7,132 nt of DNA from Oscillospiraceae bacterium (GCA_016302005.1 JAEDOK010000086.1:1-7132); one strand, 5' to 3'; numbered from the stretch's first letter, positions 1 to 6,366 are shown. Notes: a model not told the origin generated them from the sequence alone. A program made the numbers and translations.

Positions 1-31
1 TGACAAAACTGTAGTTATTTTGACAGTCTGC

Positions 32-55
32 GGCGGGGACATGTCCCCGCCCTAC
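32..55. repeat. Copy 1 of the palindromic intergenic repeat
   Basis: GGCGGGGACATGTCCCCGCC (32-51) is a perfect 20-base palindrome, and with the next four bases it matches 5211-5234 over 24 bases. It begins 29 bases beyond the stop codon of the last operon gene and could form a hairpin at the 3' end of the operon mRNA. The minus-strand sequence beyond it is not T-rich, so termination is uncertain. The remaining bases 1-31 hold only two TGACA words 20 bases apart and nothing I can assign. Confidence 0.8.
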
Positions 56-83
56 GGATTTTCATTTGCGGAGAACTCCTCCG

Positions 84-2306
84 TTAATCACCGATAGAGT
101 CGGTGCGGAAGATGAATTTCACCGTTCCGTCCATCGCATCCTCCATGCCGGAGAAGGACTGATAGCGTTTCGAGGCGTCCAGCGCCCCGCGAAGACGCGC
201 CAGAAGGTTTTCGAGGTCACCGTCCACCGCGTCTACCAGCTTTTCAATGCCCTCCTCATTGAATTCCTTCAGCCCGTCGGAGAGCTGCATCGCGCCGTCG
301 CGGAGCTGTTGCATGCCGTCCGTCAGTGCGGGAATCCCGTCCTTGAGGCGCAGACTGCCCTGATACAGTGCCGAGGCACCGCCGGAAAGGCTGCTTGCAC
401 CCTCTTGCAGCTCCGCAGCGCCCGCCTGCAGGGAAGCCGCCCCATTTGCCGCCTCCGCAACGCCTGCGGTATAGCTTTGCAGACCGAGATAGAAGGCAGA
501 ATAGCTATCCAGCGAGGTCTTCAGCGCGATTACGGTCTTCGCCCCCTCGGAGGCGGCGGCAAATCGTGCTTGGATCTCGTCGCTTGCCATCGTCGCCGCA
601 ATTGCCTGCTGCACTTGCTGCTCCGTATTCGCCGCGATCAGCGCCTGCAGCTCCTCGCCGGACATCTGCGCCGCGACGGTCTGCTGAATGGTCTCCTGCA
701 CCGCCTCGCTTGCCATTTGCGCCTCCACATTGGAAGCTATCATCGCCTGTACCTCCGCCGACTCCATCTGCGCGGAGATCGCGTTTTGAACGGCTTCCTG
801 CGTTGCTGCGTCTATCATGCCCGCCGCAACCGCAGCATCATAGCTCGCCTGATCCATTCCCGTAGCAGCCAAAATCACCTGCGCCGTCACCGTTTCGCAG
901 ACCGCCTCTCTTACCTGCGCGGTCATCTGCTCCTGCACGGCGGCAGTCACCTGCGCGGTCACTTGACTCTGCACGGCGGCAGTCACCTGCGCCTCGATCT
1001 CCGGACGTTTTTCCTCTACGGCGGCAGTCACCTGCGCAAGCACTTGCTGATAGACGGCGTTTTCATCCAGCGAGTCGATCACGCCGCTCAGAACCTCGGC
1101 ATAGTTTCCGATGGTAAGCTGCGGCACGCTCAGCCCCGCTGCTTGGAGCTGGGTGGTCGCCGTGGAGAGCAGCGTCTCAAAAACCCGCGTCGCGCCCCCG
1201 TTCAGCGTGGCATTATTGGCAGTCAGCGTGCTCAGACCGTTGTAGAGCTGCGCCGCTCCGCTTTGCAGCTTTCCCGCGCCGTCTTGCAGCGCGGAAGCAC
1301 CGTTTTTCAATGCACCCGCGCCGCTCGCCAGTGCGTCAACGCCCGAGGTCAGCTCGCCGGACTTGTCGAGCAAAGTGCAAAGCCCGTCATAAAGCGCGGA
1401 GGAGCCGTCCATCAGCTGCTGCATCGCGTCTGTAATCGTTGTCAGCGAGGCGCGCAGGTCCTCCACGCTGTTCAGGCTTTCCGTATCTATGCCGTTAAAG
1501 ATTTCGTTGGTGGCAAGCGTCACCGTCATACCCATCGAAAAGTCCGTCGCATCGGCTGTAATCTCAAGGAAGTCCGGAATTTCCGGTTTTTCGCTGTCCG
1601 GTGCCAGCGTCTCCTGCAAGCCCGGGAATGCGAGACCGAGAACGACCGTGCGGCTGCCGTCGTCAATCAGCTTGCCGTTTGTCACCTCCACATTGCGGAA
1701 GGTCTCGTTGTCCAGCAGCATACCTGTCAGAACGGCAAAGGGTACATAAACCTTCTCCTGCTTCCCGTCAATCTCCACCGTCTCATACTGACGGTTGGTA
1801 TAATCAAAACGGATTGTGACCCTTCCGCTCTTTCCCGCAAGCTCCTCCGGAGAGATGTCTTTCCCGTCCAAGCGGTAACGCACCGTCAGGGCAATGGGCA
1901 GTTCCTTATCCGTCGTGCCCTGATAGCAGATATCCCTCCCCTGCGCGTTCCAAACAAGCTGACCGTCACTGCCCGTCTGATACGTTTCGTTGCCGTTCAC
2001 ATTTTCAATATTTTGCAGCTCCGAGCGGTCGTTCAGGCTGTCAGCGCCCTCCGTGTTCGTGAGCTTGTCGCTGACGATGATCTTCTGCGTCTCGCCTGCC
2101 GCGTCGGTCAGGACGTAGACCGTCTCCTCCTTGGAGCCTGCGGCGGCTTCCGGCTCGCTTGTCTGCGCGGAAGCCGTTTCTTCCAAAGCACTTCCTGTTT
2201 CGGGATTGCTGTTTGTTCCCTTCGCAAACGCAGCCGTCGTTCCGCCGCAGAGCAGCAGCGCGGCGCAGAGCGCAAGGGCGAGAACCTGCTTCATTTTGGT
2301 TTTCAT
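84..2306 (-). CDS. Secreted LxxG heptad-repeat protein, partner of MMPL transporter
   Basis: The protein has 740 aa from an ATG preceded by AGGAGG at 10 bases; conserved transporter sequence occupies the upstream frame. Residues 1-28 form a Sec signal peptide ending in AFA; Cys20 lacks a proper lipobox. Residues 60-270 are a mixed beta-rich domain. Residues 298-361 hold ten leucines spaced exactly seven apart, nearly all as LxxG. Residues 415-600 are an Ala/Gln/Val-rich helical stretch with AQVTAAVQ-like units. Residues 619-678 hold a second block of eight perfect LxxG heptads. The C-terminus ends with a conserved-looking KFIFRTDSIGD and has no membrane helix. Related LxxG heptads occur in the YhgE/Pip family, which have C-terminal membrane segments absent here. 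Overlap with the MMPL stop suggests co-translation in fixed ratio. It may be an extracytoplasmic adaptor or stalk for the exporter; this is inferred from context. Confidence 0.88.
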   Translation of the reverse strand: MKTKMKQVLALALCAALLLCGGTTAAFAKGTNSNPETGSALEETASAQTSEPEAAAGSKEETVYVLTDAAGETQKIIVSDKLTNTEGADSLNDRSELQNIENVNGNETYQTGSDGQLVWNAQGRDICYQGTTDKELPIALTVRYRLDGKDISPEELAGKSGRVTIRFDYTNRQYETVEIDGKQEKVYVPFAVLTGMLLDNETFRNVEVTNGKLIDDGSRTVVLGLAFPGLQETLAPDSEKPEIPDFLEITADATDFSMGMTVTLATNEIFNGIDTESLNSVEDLRASLTTITDAMQQLMDGSSALYDGLCTLLDKSGELTSGVDALASGAGALKNGASALQDGAGKLQSGAAQLYNGLSTLTANNATLNGGATRVFETLLSTATTQLQAAGLSVPQLTIGNYAEVLSGVIDSLDENAVYQQVLAQVTAAVEEKRPEIEAQVTAAVQSQVTAQVTAAVQEQMTAQVREAVCETVTAQVILAATGMDQASYDAAVAAGMIDAATQEAVQNAISAQMESAEVQAMIASNVEAQMASEAVQETIQQTVAAQMSGEELQALIAANTEQQVQQAIAATMASDEIQARFAAASEGAKTVIALKTSLDSYSAFYLGLQSYTAGVAEAANGAASLQAGAAELQEGASSLSGGASALYQGSLRLKDGIPALTDGMQQLRDGAMQLSDGLKEFNEEGIEKLVDAVDGDLENLLARLRGALDASKRYQSFSGMEDAMDGTVKFIFRTDSIGD
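937..1037 (-). repeat. Three 20-bp intragenic direct repeats in the heptad-protein gene
   Basis: The 20-base word ACGGCGGCAGTCACCTGCGC (plus strand) occurs exactly at 937-956, 973-992 and 1018-1037. The offsets are 36 and 45 bases, both whole numbers of codons. On the coding strand each copy encodes AQVTAAV, part of the helical insert at protein residues 415-470. Degenerate neighbours (such as the AQVREAV unit) suggest growth by in-frame duplication. Confidence 0.85.
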
Positions 2307-4399
2307 TTTACGGTTACCTCCTGTTTTGTTTGTTTGCAATGCTTCATGCCGCGTGTTGTCGCGCAGATCAGTCTGTCGCAGAGGAGCAGCAGCGCGGGCA
2401 GGATGAAGATGACGCAGAGCATACTGACTACGGCGCCTCTTGCCATCAGCATGCACATTGCGCTGATGATATCAATGTTGGAATATAGCGCAACGCCGAA
2501 GGTCGCGGCAAAGAGTCCCATGCCCGAGACGATAATTGACGGGATAGAGGCGGTCAGCGCGGTATAGACCGCGGATTTTTTTCCTTCTCCCCGCAGGCGC
2601 TCCGCCTTATAGCGCGTTGTCATCAAAATCGCGTAGTCCACGGTCGCGCCGAGTTGGATCGTACTGATGCAGATCGGCGCGATAAACGGCAGACTCTGTC
2701 CGAAATAATGGGGCAAGCCGAGGTTGATAAAAATAGCCACCTCGATCACGGCAATCAGAATAAACGGCAGCGAGAAGCTCTTCTCCACCAGCGCGATAAT
2801 AAAGAAGATTGCAAGCAGCGAGATTGCGTTGACCACCTTGAAATCATGGTCGGTGGTTTCGATCATATCCTTCATACAAGGCGCTTCGCCGATGAGCATG
2901 CCGCCTGCGTCATACTTTTTCAGAATCGTATTCAGGCTGTCAAGCTGCGCGTTGACCTTGTCGCTCGCGACCTTGTATTCGGAGTTGATCAGCATCAGCT
3001 CCCATTTGTCGCTCTTTAAGATCTCCGTCACGGACTCGGGCAAAATCTCCTCCGGCACGCGGGAGCCAATTACGGATTCTAAACTGAGCACATATTTGAC
3101 GCCGTCCACCTGCTCCATCTCCGCAATCATGCTGCGGACATTCTTCGGCGAGACATCGGTATCCACGAGCAGCATATGCGTCGAGGCAATGTCAAAATCC
3201 TCCGCAAGCTTGCTGTTCGCAATCACATACTCCATATCCTGCGGCAGGCACTCACCCATGTCGTAATAGACCTCGTCGTTTGTCCGGTTGTAGCCGTACA
3301 GCGCGGGCGGGATTACAAGCGCGAAAATTACAAGGAAGAGCGGGAATCTCCTCACAATTCCCTTGGAAAGCCTCTCCATCTTAGGAAGCAGCGCCCGATG
3401 CTTGGTCTTTTGCAGCGGTTTATCCAAAACAAGGATCAGCGCGGGAAGCACCGTGACGCAGCCGAGCACGCCGAACAAGACGCCCTTTGCCATTACAATG
3501 CCGAGATCCCTGCCCATTGTAAAAGACATGAAGCACAAAGAGATGAAGCCCGCAACGGTGGTGATCGAGCTGCCTAAAACGCTCGTCAGCGTGTCGTGAA
3601 TGGCAACCGCCATCGCCTCGTTTTTGTCCGCATGCAGCGTGCGCTGTTCGTTGTAGCTGTGCCAGAGGAAGATGGAATAGTCCATCGTGACGGCAAGCTG
3701 CAGCACCGCCGACAGCGCCTTGGTAATGTACGAAATCTCGCCCATGAAGTAATTCGTGCCGAGATTCAGCAAAATCATCATGCCGATGGAGAGCAGAAAG
3801 ACAAACGGCACCAGCCAGCTATCCAAAAACAGCAGCATCGCCGCGCACGCCAGCGCTACGGCAATGCCGACATAGATCGGCTCCTCCTGCTCGCAAAGAT
3901 CCTTCAGATCGGTCACGAGCGCCGACATACCGGAGACGAAGCACTGCTTTCCGCAGATGCTCCGAATCTCACGGATGGCATCCATCGTCAAATCGTCCGA
4001 GGTGGAGGTGTCAAAGAAGACCGCCATCATTGTGGCGTTGTCCGTGTTGAACGCGCTGTAGAGCTCATTCGGCAGCAGCTCCATCGGAACGGACAGGTCT
4101 GCAAGCGTATCGTACCAAATCACGGAGTCCACATGCTCGACCTGCGCGATCTGTGCCTTGAGCCTCGCAACGTCCTTTTCCGGCATATCCTCCACAATGA
4201 TAAAAGAGAACGCCCCTTTGCCGAAATCCTCCATCAGCTCGTTCTGCCCGATGACGGTATCCATATCGTCCGGCAGATAGTCGAGCATATCATAATTGAT
4301 CCGCGTCGCTGCCATGCCGAGTACCGATGGGATCATCAGCACTACCGCGAGGATCAGAATGGGAACGCGGTATTTTACGACCGCTTTGGAAAATCGCAT
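2303..4399 (-). CDS. MMPL/RND-superfamily transporter
   Basis: The 698-aa protein has the two-fold RND layout. Half one has membrane segment 1 at about residues 12-30, an extracytoplasmic domain at 32-172 and a helix cluster at 175-325. Half two has a membrane segment at 352-370, a second external domain at 373-520 and a helix cluster at 522-676. The fourth helix of each half carries an Asp-Tyr pair (TMDYSIF with D240-Y241, TVDYAIL with D588-Y589), matching the proton-relay pairs of MmpL transporters. Family knowledge: these are proton-driven exporters of lipids, lipopeptides or drugs at the cytoplasmic membrane. The external domains are small, as is usual for Gram-positive members. The ribosome site is AAAGGA with an 11-base gap, weaker than its neighbours. 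The stop overlaps the next start as ATGA (2306-2303), indicating translational coupling. The substrate is unknown. Confidence 0.93.
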   Translation of the reverse strand: MRFSKAVVKYRVPILILAVVLMIPSVLGMAATRINYDMLDYLPDDMDTVIGQNELMEDFGKGAFSFIIVEDMPEKDVARLKAQIAQVEHVDSVIWYDTLADLSVPMELLPNELYSAFNTDNATMMAVFFDTSTSDDLTMDAIREIRSICGKQCFVSGMSALVTDLKDLCEQEEPIYVGIAVALACAAMLLFLDSWLVPFVFLLSIGMMILLNLGTNYFMGEISYITKALSAVLQLAVTMDYSIFLWHSYNEQRTLHADKNEAMAVAIHDTLTSVLGSSITTVAGFISLCFMSFTMGRDLGIVMAKGVLFGVLGCVTVLPALILVLDKPLQKTKHRALLPKMERLSKGIVRRFPLFLVIFALVIPPALYGYNRTNDEVYYDMGECLPQDMEYVIANSKLAEDFDIASTHMLLVDTDVSPKNVRSMIAEMEQVDGVKYVLSLESVIGSRVPEEILPESVTEILKSDKWELMLINSEYKVASDKVNAQLDSLNTILKKYDAGGMLIGEAPCMKDMIETTDHDFKVVNAISLLAIFFIIALVEKSFSLPFILIAVIEVAIFINLGLPHYFGQSLPFIAPICISTIQLGATVDYAILMTTRYKAERLRGEGKKSAVYTALTASIPSIIVSGMGLFAATFGVALYSNIDIISAMCMLMARGAVVSMLCVIFILPALLLLCDRLICATTRGMKHCKQTKQEVTVK

Positions 4400-4420
4400 A
4401 ACCTGAATCGTCCTTTCACA

Positions 4421-5017
4421 TTATTCTTCGTCACAAGCTTCCGCGTCGATCACATCCGGCTGTTGGTGGCGAATGATCTTTACCGTGCTGATCACGACGC
4501 ACAGATTGAGAATTCCCTCCGTCAGCAGCGACACGCCGAGCAGTGCGGTCAGAAACACCGCGCTTTCCCACGGGCGGAAGATCAGCAGAAGCCCGACAAC
4601 CGCCGTTAGAATGGCAAGGGTGAAAAGCAGCCACCACGGACGAACGCCGAAGGTCTTCGCGTCCGCAGCAATGCGAATCTTAAACAAGCCGTCTGCAAGG
4701 ATCGCGATGCCGAGCGCAATGCAGAGAAAGCTCATCGCGCCCACCGGTCGAACCAGTACCAGCAGCCCGAGCGCCAGCAGCAAAATGCCGAATTCCAAGT
4801 CAAACTGGAATGCCAGCCGAAACAGATCGCGCGAAAAATACCCGATCAGCTTGACAACACCGAAGCAGAGCAGCGCAATCCCGAGCACGCGGTAGATCAC
4901 CTTGGCGGATACCTCCGGAAAAAGAACCAGCAGCAGCCCGATGACGCAAAATGCAACCGACATGACGATATAGCCGTATTTCGCAATCCGCATCGGCGCA
5001 ACGGAGCGCAGCTTCAT
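4421..5017 (-). CDS. DUF308/HdeD-like integral membrane protein
   Basis: This 198-aa protein is almost entirely hydrophobic. Six membrane segments can be placed at about residues 12-32, 37-60, 72-90, 95-115, 128-148 and 152-174, arranged as repeated pairs of helices joined by short loops, with a charged C-terminal tail ending in EACDEE. Recurrent features such as FPEVSAKVIYRVLGIALL and RPWESAVFLTALLGVSLL, each placing a helix after an Arg/Phe-Pro or Arg-Pro turn, fit the DUF308 repeat of the HdeD family. HdeD itself is linked to acid resistance in Escherichia coli; most homologues have no known function. AGGAGG lies 8 bases before the ATG. The stop codon is 21 bases from the start of the MMPL gene, so this is the first gene of the operon. 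It might support assembly or stability of the transporter, but this is inference from gene order only. Confidence 0.85.
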   Translation of the reverse strand: MKLRSVAPMRIAKYGYIVMSVAFCVIGLLLVLFPEVSAKVIYRVLGIALLCFGVVKLIGYFSRDLFRLAFQFDLEFGILLLALGLLVLVRPVGAMSFLCIALGIAILADGLFKIRIAADAKTFGVRPWWLLFTLAILTAVVGLLLIFRPWESAVFLTALLGVSLLTEGILNLCVVISTVKIIRHQQPDVIDAEACDEE

Positions 5018-5042
5018 TGCATAAACCTCCTTTATCGTTTTA

Positions 5043-5084
5043 TGCCCAAACTATACCGCATCCTTCCGCGTCTGAAAATGGGCA
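5043..5084. promoter_or_regulatory. Inverted repeat bracketing the operon promoter, candidate operator
   Basis: TGCCCA (5043-5048) and TGGGCA (5079-5084) form a 6-bp inverted repeat whose arms sit just outside the -10 and -35 elements. The longer word ATGCCCAAA at 5042-5050 recurs at 5155-5163 in the loop of the upstream hairpin. These could be regulator half-sites, but 6-bp arms with a 30-bp gap may be chance. Confidence 0.2.
5050..5078 (-). promoter_or_regulatory. Promoter of the DUF308-MMPL-heptad operon
   Basis: On the minus strand TTTTCA (5078-5073, 4 of 6 consensus bases) and TATAGT (5055-5050, 5 of 6) are 17 bases apart. Transcription would start near 5043 and give a short leader of about 26 nt containing AAAGGAGG before the first gene. 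Confidence 0.65.
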
Positions 5085-5139
5085 AGGCGCCGCCTCCTGC
5101 CCGAAAAACAGACAGGGAAAAGAAAATAACCAAGAAACA

Positions 5140-5180
5140 GACACCTGACGCCAAATGCCCAAAGGCAAGCGTCAGGTGTC
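5140..5180 (-). terminator. Strong stem-loop after tetR, likely terminator or attenuator
   Basis: A perfect 12-bp inverted repeat (GACACCTGACGC at 5140-5151, complement at 5169-5180) encloses a 17-nt loop that itself holds a 4-bp stem TGCC/GGCA with a CAAA tetraloop. On the minus strand the stem is followed by TGTTTCTTGGTTATTTTC, which is U-rich but not a pure U-run. It lies about 80 bases beyond the tetR stop and upstream of the operon promoter. It probably ends the tetR transcript, though some read-through into the operon is possible. Confidence 0.6.
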
Positions 5181-5201
5181 AATCAATATTTGTCATTGTC
5201 A

Positions 5202-5239
5202 CCACTGTAGGGCGGGGACATGTCCCCGCCCTACAGTGG
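5202..5239. repeat. 38-bp perfect palindrome, copy 2 of an intergenic repeat
   Basis: The segment is a perfect palindrome with 19-base arms centred between 5220 and 5221. Its core is GGCGGGGACATGTCCCCGCC. Bases 5211-5234 are identical over 24 bases to positions 32-55 at the other end of the window. It lies 19 bases after the tetR stop codon, where it could form a very stable hairpin in tetR mRNA. No T-run follows on either strand, so it is not a standard intrinsic terminator. It looks like a REP-type intergenic palindrome. Confidence 0.85.
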
Positions 5240-5258
5240 GTTTCGCAGCGGAATAGGT

Positions 5259-5816
5259 TCAGCTTTGCAGGCTGCGTTCGACCATTTCTTCGAGCATTCC
5301 CTTTTTCAGCTCACAGAGGCGGTGGATGCTCTCGTCATAATTCTCCTTCATGCCGTCGTTCATCCACGCGATTACCATACCGAAGCATTCACATTCATAG
5401 AAGCGCAGGATCAGATCGCGGTCTGCCTCTTTGATCGGCTTACCGGCAAACACGCCATTTCCGTATGTACTTACCGCATATTTGCAGACCTTCCACAGAT
5501 ATTGCTCAAACATCGCCCGATTGACGGAATTGTAAATGTGCAGGATCGCCCGTCGGTTTTTCCGCGCAAAATCCAGCACCGCCGTCAGGCAAGTCTCAAT
5601 GGAGTCAATGGTCGGATATTCCGCAATGATCCGATCCGCCTCCTCGGTGACGATCTCTTCAATCAGCGAAGGGATATCCTGAAAATGATAGTAAAACGAG
5701 TTGCGATTGATTCCGCAAACCTCTACAATGTCCTTCACGGTTATCTGATTCAACGGTCGTTCATTGAGCAGCTTTAGAAACGCCGCCTTAATCGCCATTT
5801 TTGTAAAGCTCGCCAC
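5259..5816 (-). CDS. TetR/AcrR-family transcriptional regulator
   Basis: The gene starts at GTG and encodes 185 aa, typical for TetR regulators. The N-terminal domain carries the expected three-helix DNA-binding unit: helix 1 at about residues 4-18 (FTKMAIKAAFLKLL) and the helix-turn-helix at 25-45 (ITVKDIVEVCGINRNSFYYHF), where the SFYYHF recognition helix is diagnostic. Residues 50-185 form the all-helical ligand-binding and dimerisation part. It contains several cysteines and aromatic residues, including the FYECECF stretch at 139-145, and resembles the C-terminal domains of the DhaS-like TetR group. Family knowledge: these proteins are dimeric repressors released by small molecules, often controlling an adjacent exporter. 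The gene lies in the same direction as the DUF308-MMPL operon but is separated from it by a stem-loop and a new promoter. It probably regulates that operon and perhaps itself; the ligand is unknown. Confidence 0.92.
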   Translation of the reverse strand: MASFTKMAIKAAFLKLLNERPLNQITVKDIVEVCGINRNSFYYHFQDIPSLIEEIVTEEADRIIAEYPTIDSIETCLTAVLDFARKNRRAILHIYNSVNRAMFEQYLWKVCKYAVSTYGNGVFAGKPIKEADRDLILRFYECECFGMVIAWMNDGMKENYDESIHRLCELKKGMLEEMVERSLQS

Positions 5817-6012
5817 GGTGCAACCTCCTTTGGGTTTCCTCCCCATGATATCCTGTTCACTTACCCAACGGTTCCCAAATGCTGTCCATAAATGCGGCGG
5901 TACCACCTCGGCAATGCCCGCACCGATGTGCCGACCGTGCAAATAATCAGGCTTGTAAAACTTTCAGAAATACCCGCACAATCTCAGCGCAAGTCACCGC
6001 GCCGCAAGGGTT
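5817..6012 (-). other. Long 5' leader of tetR with a T-box-like sequence
   Basis: Between the predicted transcription start and the GTG start lie about 196 nt with no gene. The transcript contains GGUGGUACCGC (minus strand 5907-5897), which matches the core of the T-box antiterminator consensus AGGGUGGNACCGCG, although the bases on either side do not fit. About 105 nt precede it, short for a full Stem I plus Stem III, and I see no convincing specifier loop. No terminator hairpin with a U-run follows. A small stem GCAC/GUGC lies just upstream. The leader is open in the tetR frame from 5942. It could be a degenerate T-box, another RNA element, or chance. Confidence 0.25.
5824..5829 (-). promoter_or_regulatory. 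Ribosome binding site that fixes the tetR GTG start
   Basis: AGGAGG inside AAAGGAGG lies 7 bases before the GTG at 5816-5814, which is optimal spacing. The only in-frame ATG nearby upstream (5846) has just a weak CAGGAT before it, and the next downstream ATG (5798) lies too far from this site. The GTG is therefore chosen. Confidence 0.85.
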
Positions 6013-6018
6013 TTTATC

Positions 6019-6047
6019 ATCATATCATAAACCGCAGCGTTTCGCAA
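6019..6047 (-). promoter_or_regulatory. Sigma-A-type promoter for tetR
   Basis: On the minus strand TTGCGA (6047-6042) and TATGAT (6024-6019) are separated by exactly 17 bases, close to the TTGACA/TATAAT consensus. A second TATGAT overlaps one step upstream (6029-6024), but its spacing of 12 is too short. Transcription would begin near 6012, giving a leader of about 196 nt before the tetR start. Confidence 0.72.
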
Positions 6048-6061
6048 TGCGATTGACGAAA
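6040..6061. promoter_or_regulatory. Inverted repeat over the tetR -35, candidate operator
   Basis: The 22-base segment has TTTCG and CGAAA as outer arms (6040-6044, 6057-6061) and CAAT and ATTG as inner arms (6045-6048, 6052-6055), offset by one base. It covers the -35 element of the tetR promoter. TetR-family repressors commonly bind such imperfect palindromes and repress their own genes, so autoregulation is plausible but inferred only from position and symmetry. No clear copy is present at the operon promoter near 5050. Confidence 0.3.
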
Positions 6062-6181
6062 AATGCCTTGACTCACCTTTTGCGGTATTCGACTGCGAAG
6101 GAAACTCGACAATGCGGCACTCATGAAGCGATAGACAATATAAGACTTTCGATCGGTTCAAAACAGTAGTGCCTGCACAAG

Positions 6182-6335
6182 ATTGCACCCGCGAGGGGTA
6201 TACCGCATCCGCAAGGCTCCTCCGTCGCGGTCGCGGGCTTTGTCACCTTCGAGACATACTCATGTCCGAGGGCTGCCGAATAGGTATTTTGCAGCTCTCG
6301 CCGCAGGCTTTGCGGGTGTGCAGCGTATCGCCCTT
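6182..6335 (-). pseudogene. Decayed fragment of a cell-surface repeat protein (GHxYxxxVTxPAT repeat)
   Basis: Three short pieces in successive minus-strand frames line up with one repeat unit of clostridial surface proteins, of the type TYTCxxCGxxYxxxIPALGHxYxxxVTxPATCTExGVxTYTC. Piece 1 (6335-6279) reads KGDTLHTRKACGESCKI. Piece 2 (6270-6217) reads LGHEYVSKVTKPATATEE. Piece 3 (6220-6185) reads GALRMRYTPRGC. One missing base between pieces 1 and 2 (near 6278) and one between 2 and 3 (near 6218) would restore a continuous frame. Several cysteines and tyrosines expected in the repeat are replaced (Tyr to His, Cys to Arg, Tyr to Cys), changes explained by single transitions. No start codon, ribosome site or flanking domain is present, so this is a non-coding fossil of about one and a half repeats. 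The match to the repeat type is from memory of the motif, not from a search. Confidence 0.6.
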
Positions 6336-6366
6336 ATGATAGCAGATCGGGCCGACTCCGGAGATT

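Noticed and set aside
2245..2250. Lipobox cysteine (Cys20) in the heptad-repeat protein
   Set aside because: The residues before the Cys are LLL, without the small residue needed at -1, and a standard signal peptidase I site AFA follows at residue 28.
66..2567. An 833-codon open frame on the plus strand
   Set aside because: It lies fully antisense to the heptad-repeat gene and the end of the MMPL gene. Its translation is rich in Arg, His, Leu and Cys without recognisable domains, as expected from the complement of a GC-rich, Ala/Gln-rich gene. The minus-strand genes have signal peptide, motifs and ribosome sites.
3596..4609. A 337-codon open frame on the plus strand
   Set aside because: It is antisense to the MMPL and DUF308 genes and its His/Arg/Gln-rich translation has no domain features.
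32..5239. Palindromes read as a CRISPR array or transposon ends
   Set aside because: There are only two copies 5 kb apart with no spacers, no transposase and no target-site duplication visible. They are called intergenic palindromic repeats instead.
5817..5942. A 42-residue N-terminal extension of the TetR protein
   Set aside because: The frame is open, but the GTG at 5816 has AAAGGAGG at ideal spacing, and the extension would exceed the usual TetR N-terminus before helix 1.
5994..6188. A 64-codon open frame on the minus strand
   Set aside because: It runs through the tetR -35/-10 promoter, has no convincing ribosome binding site and shows no recognisable domain.
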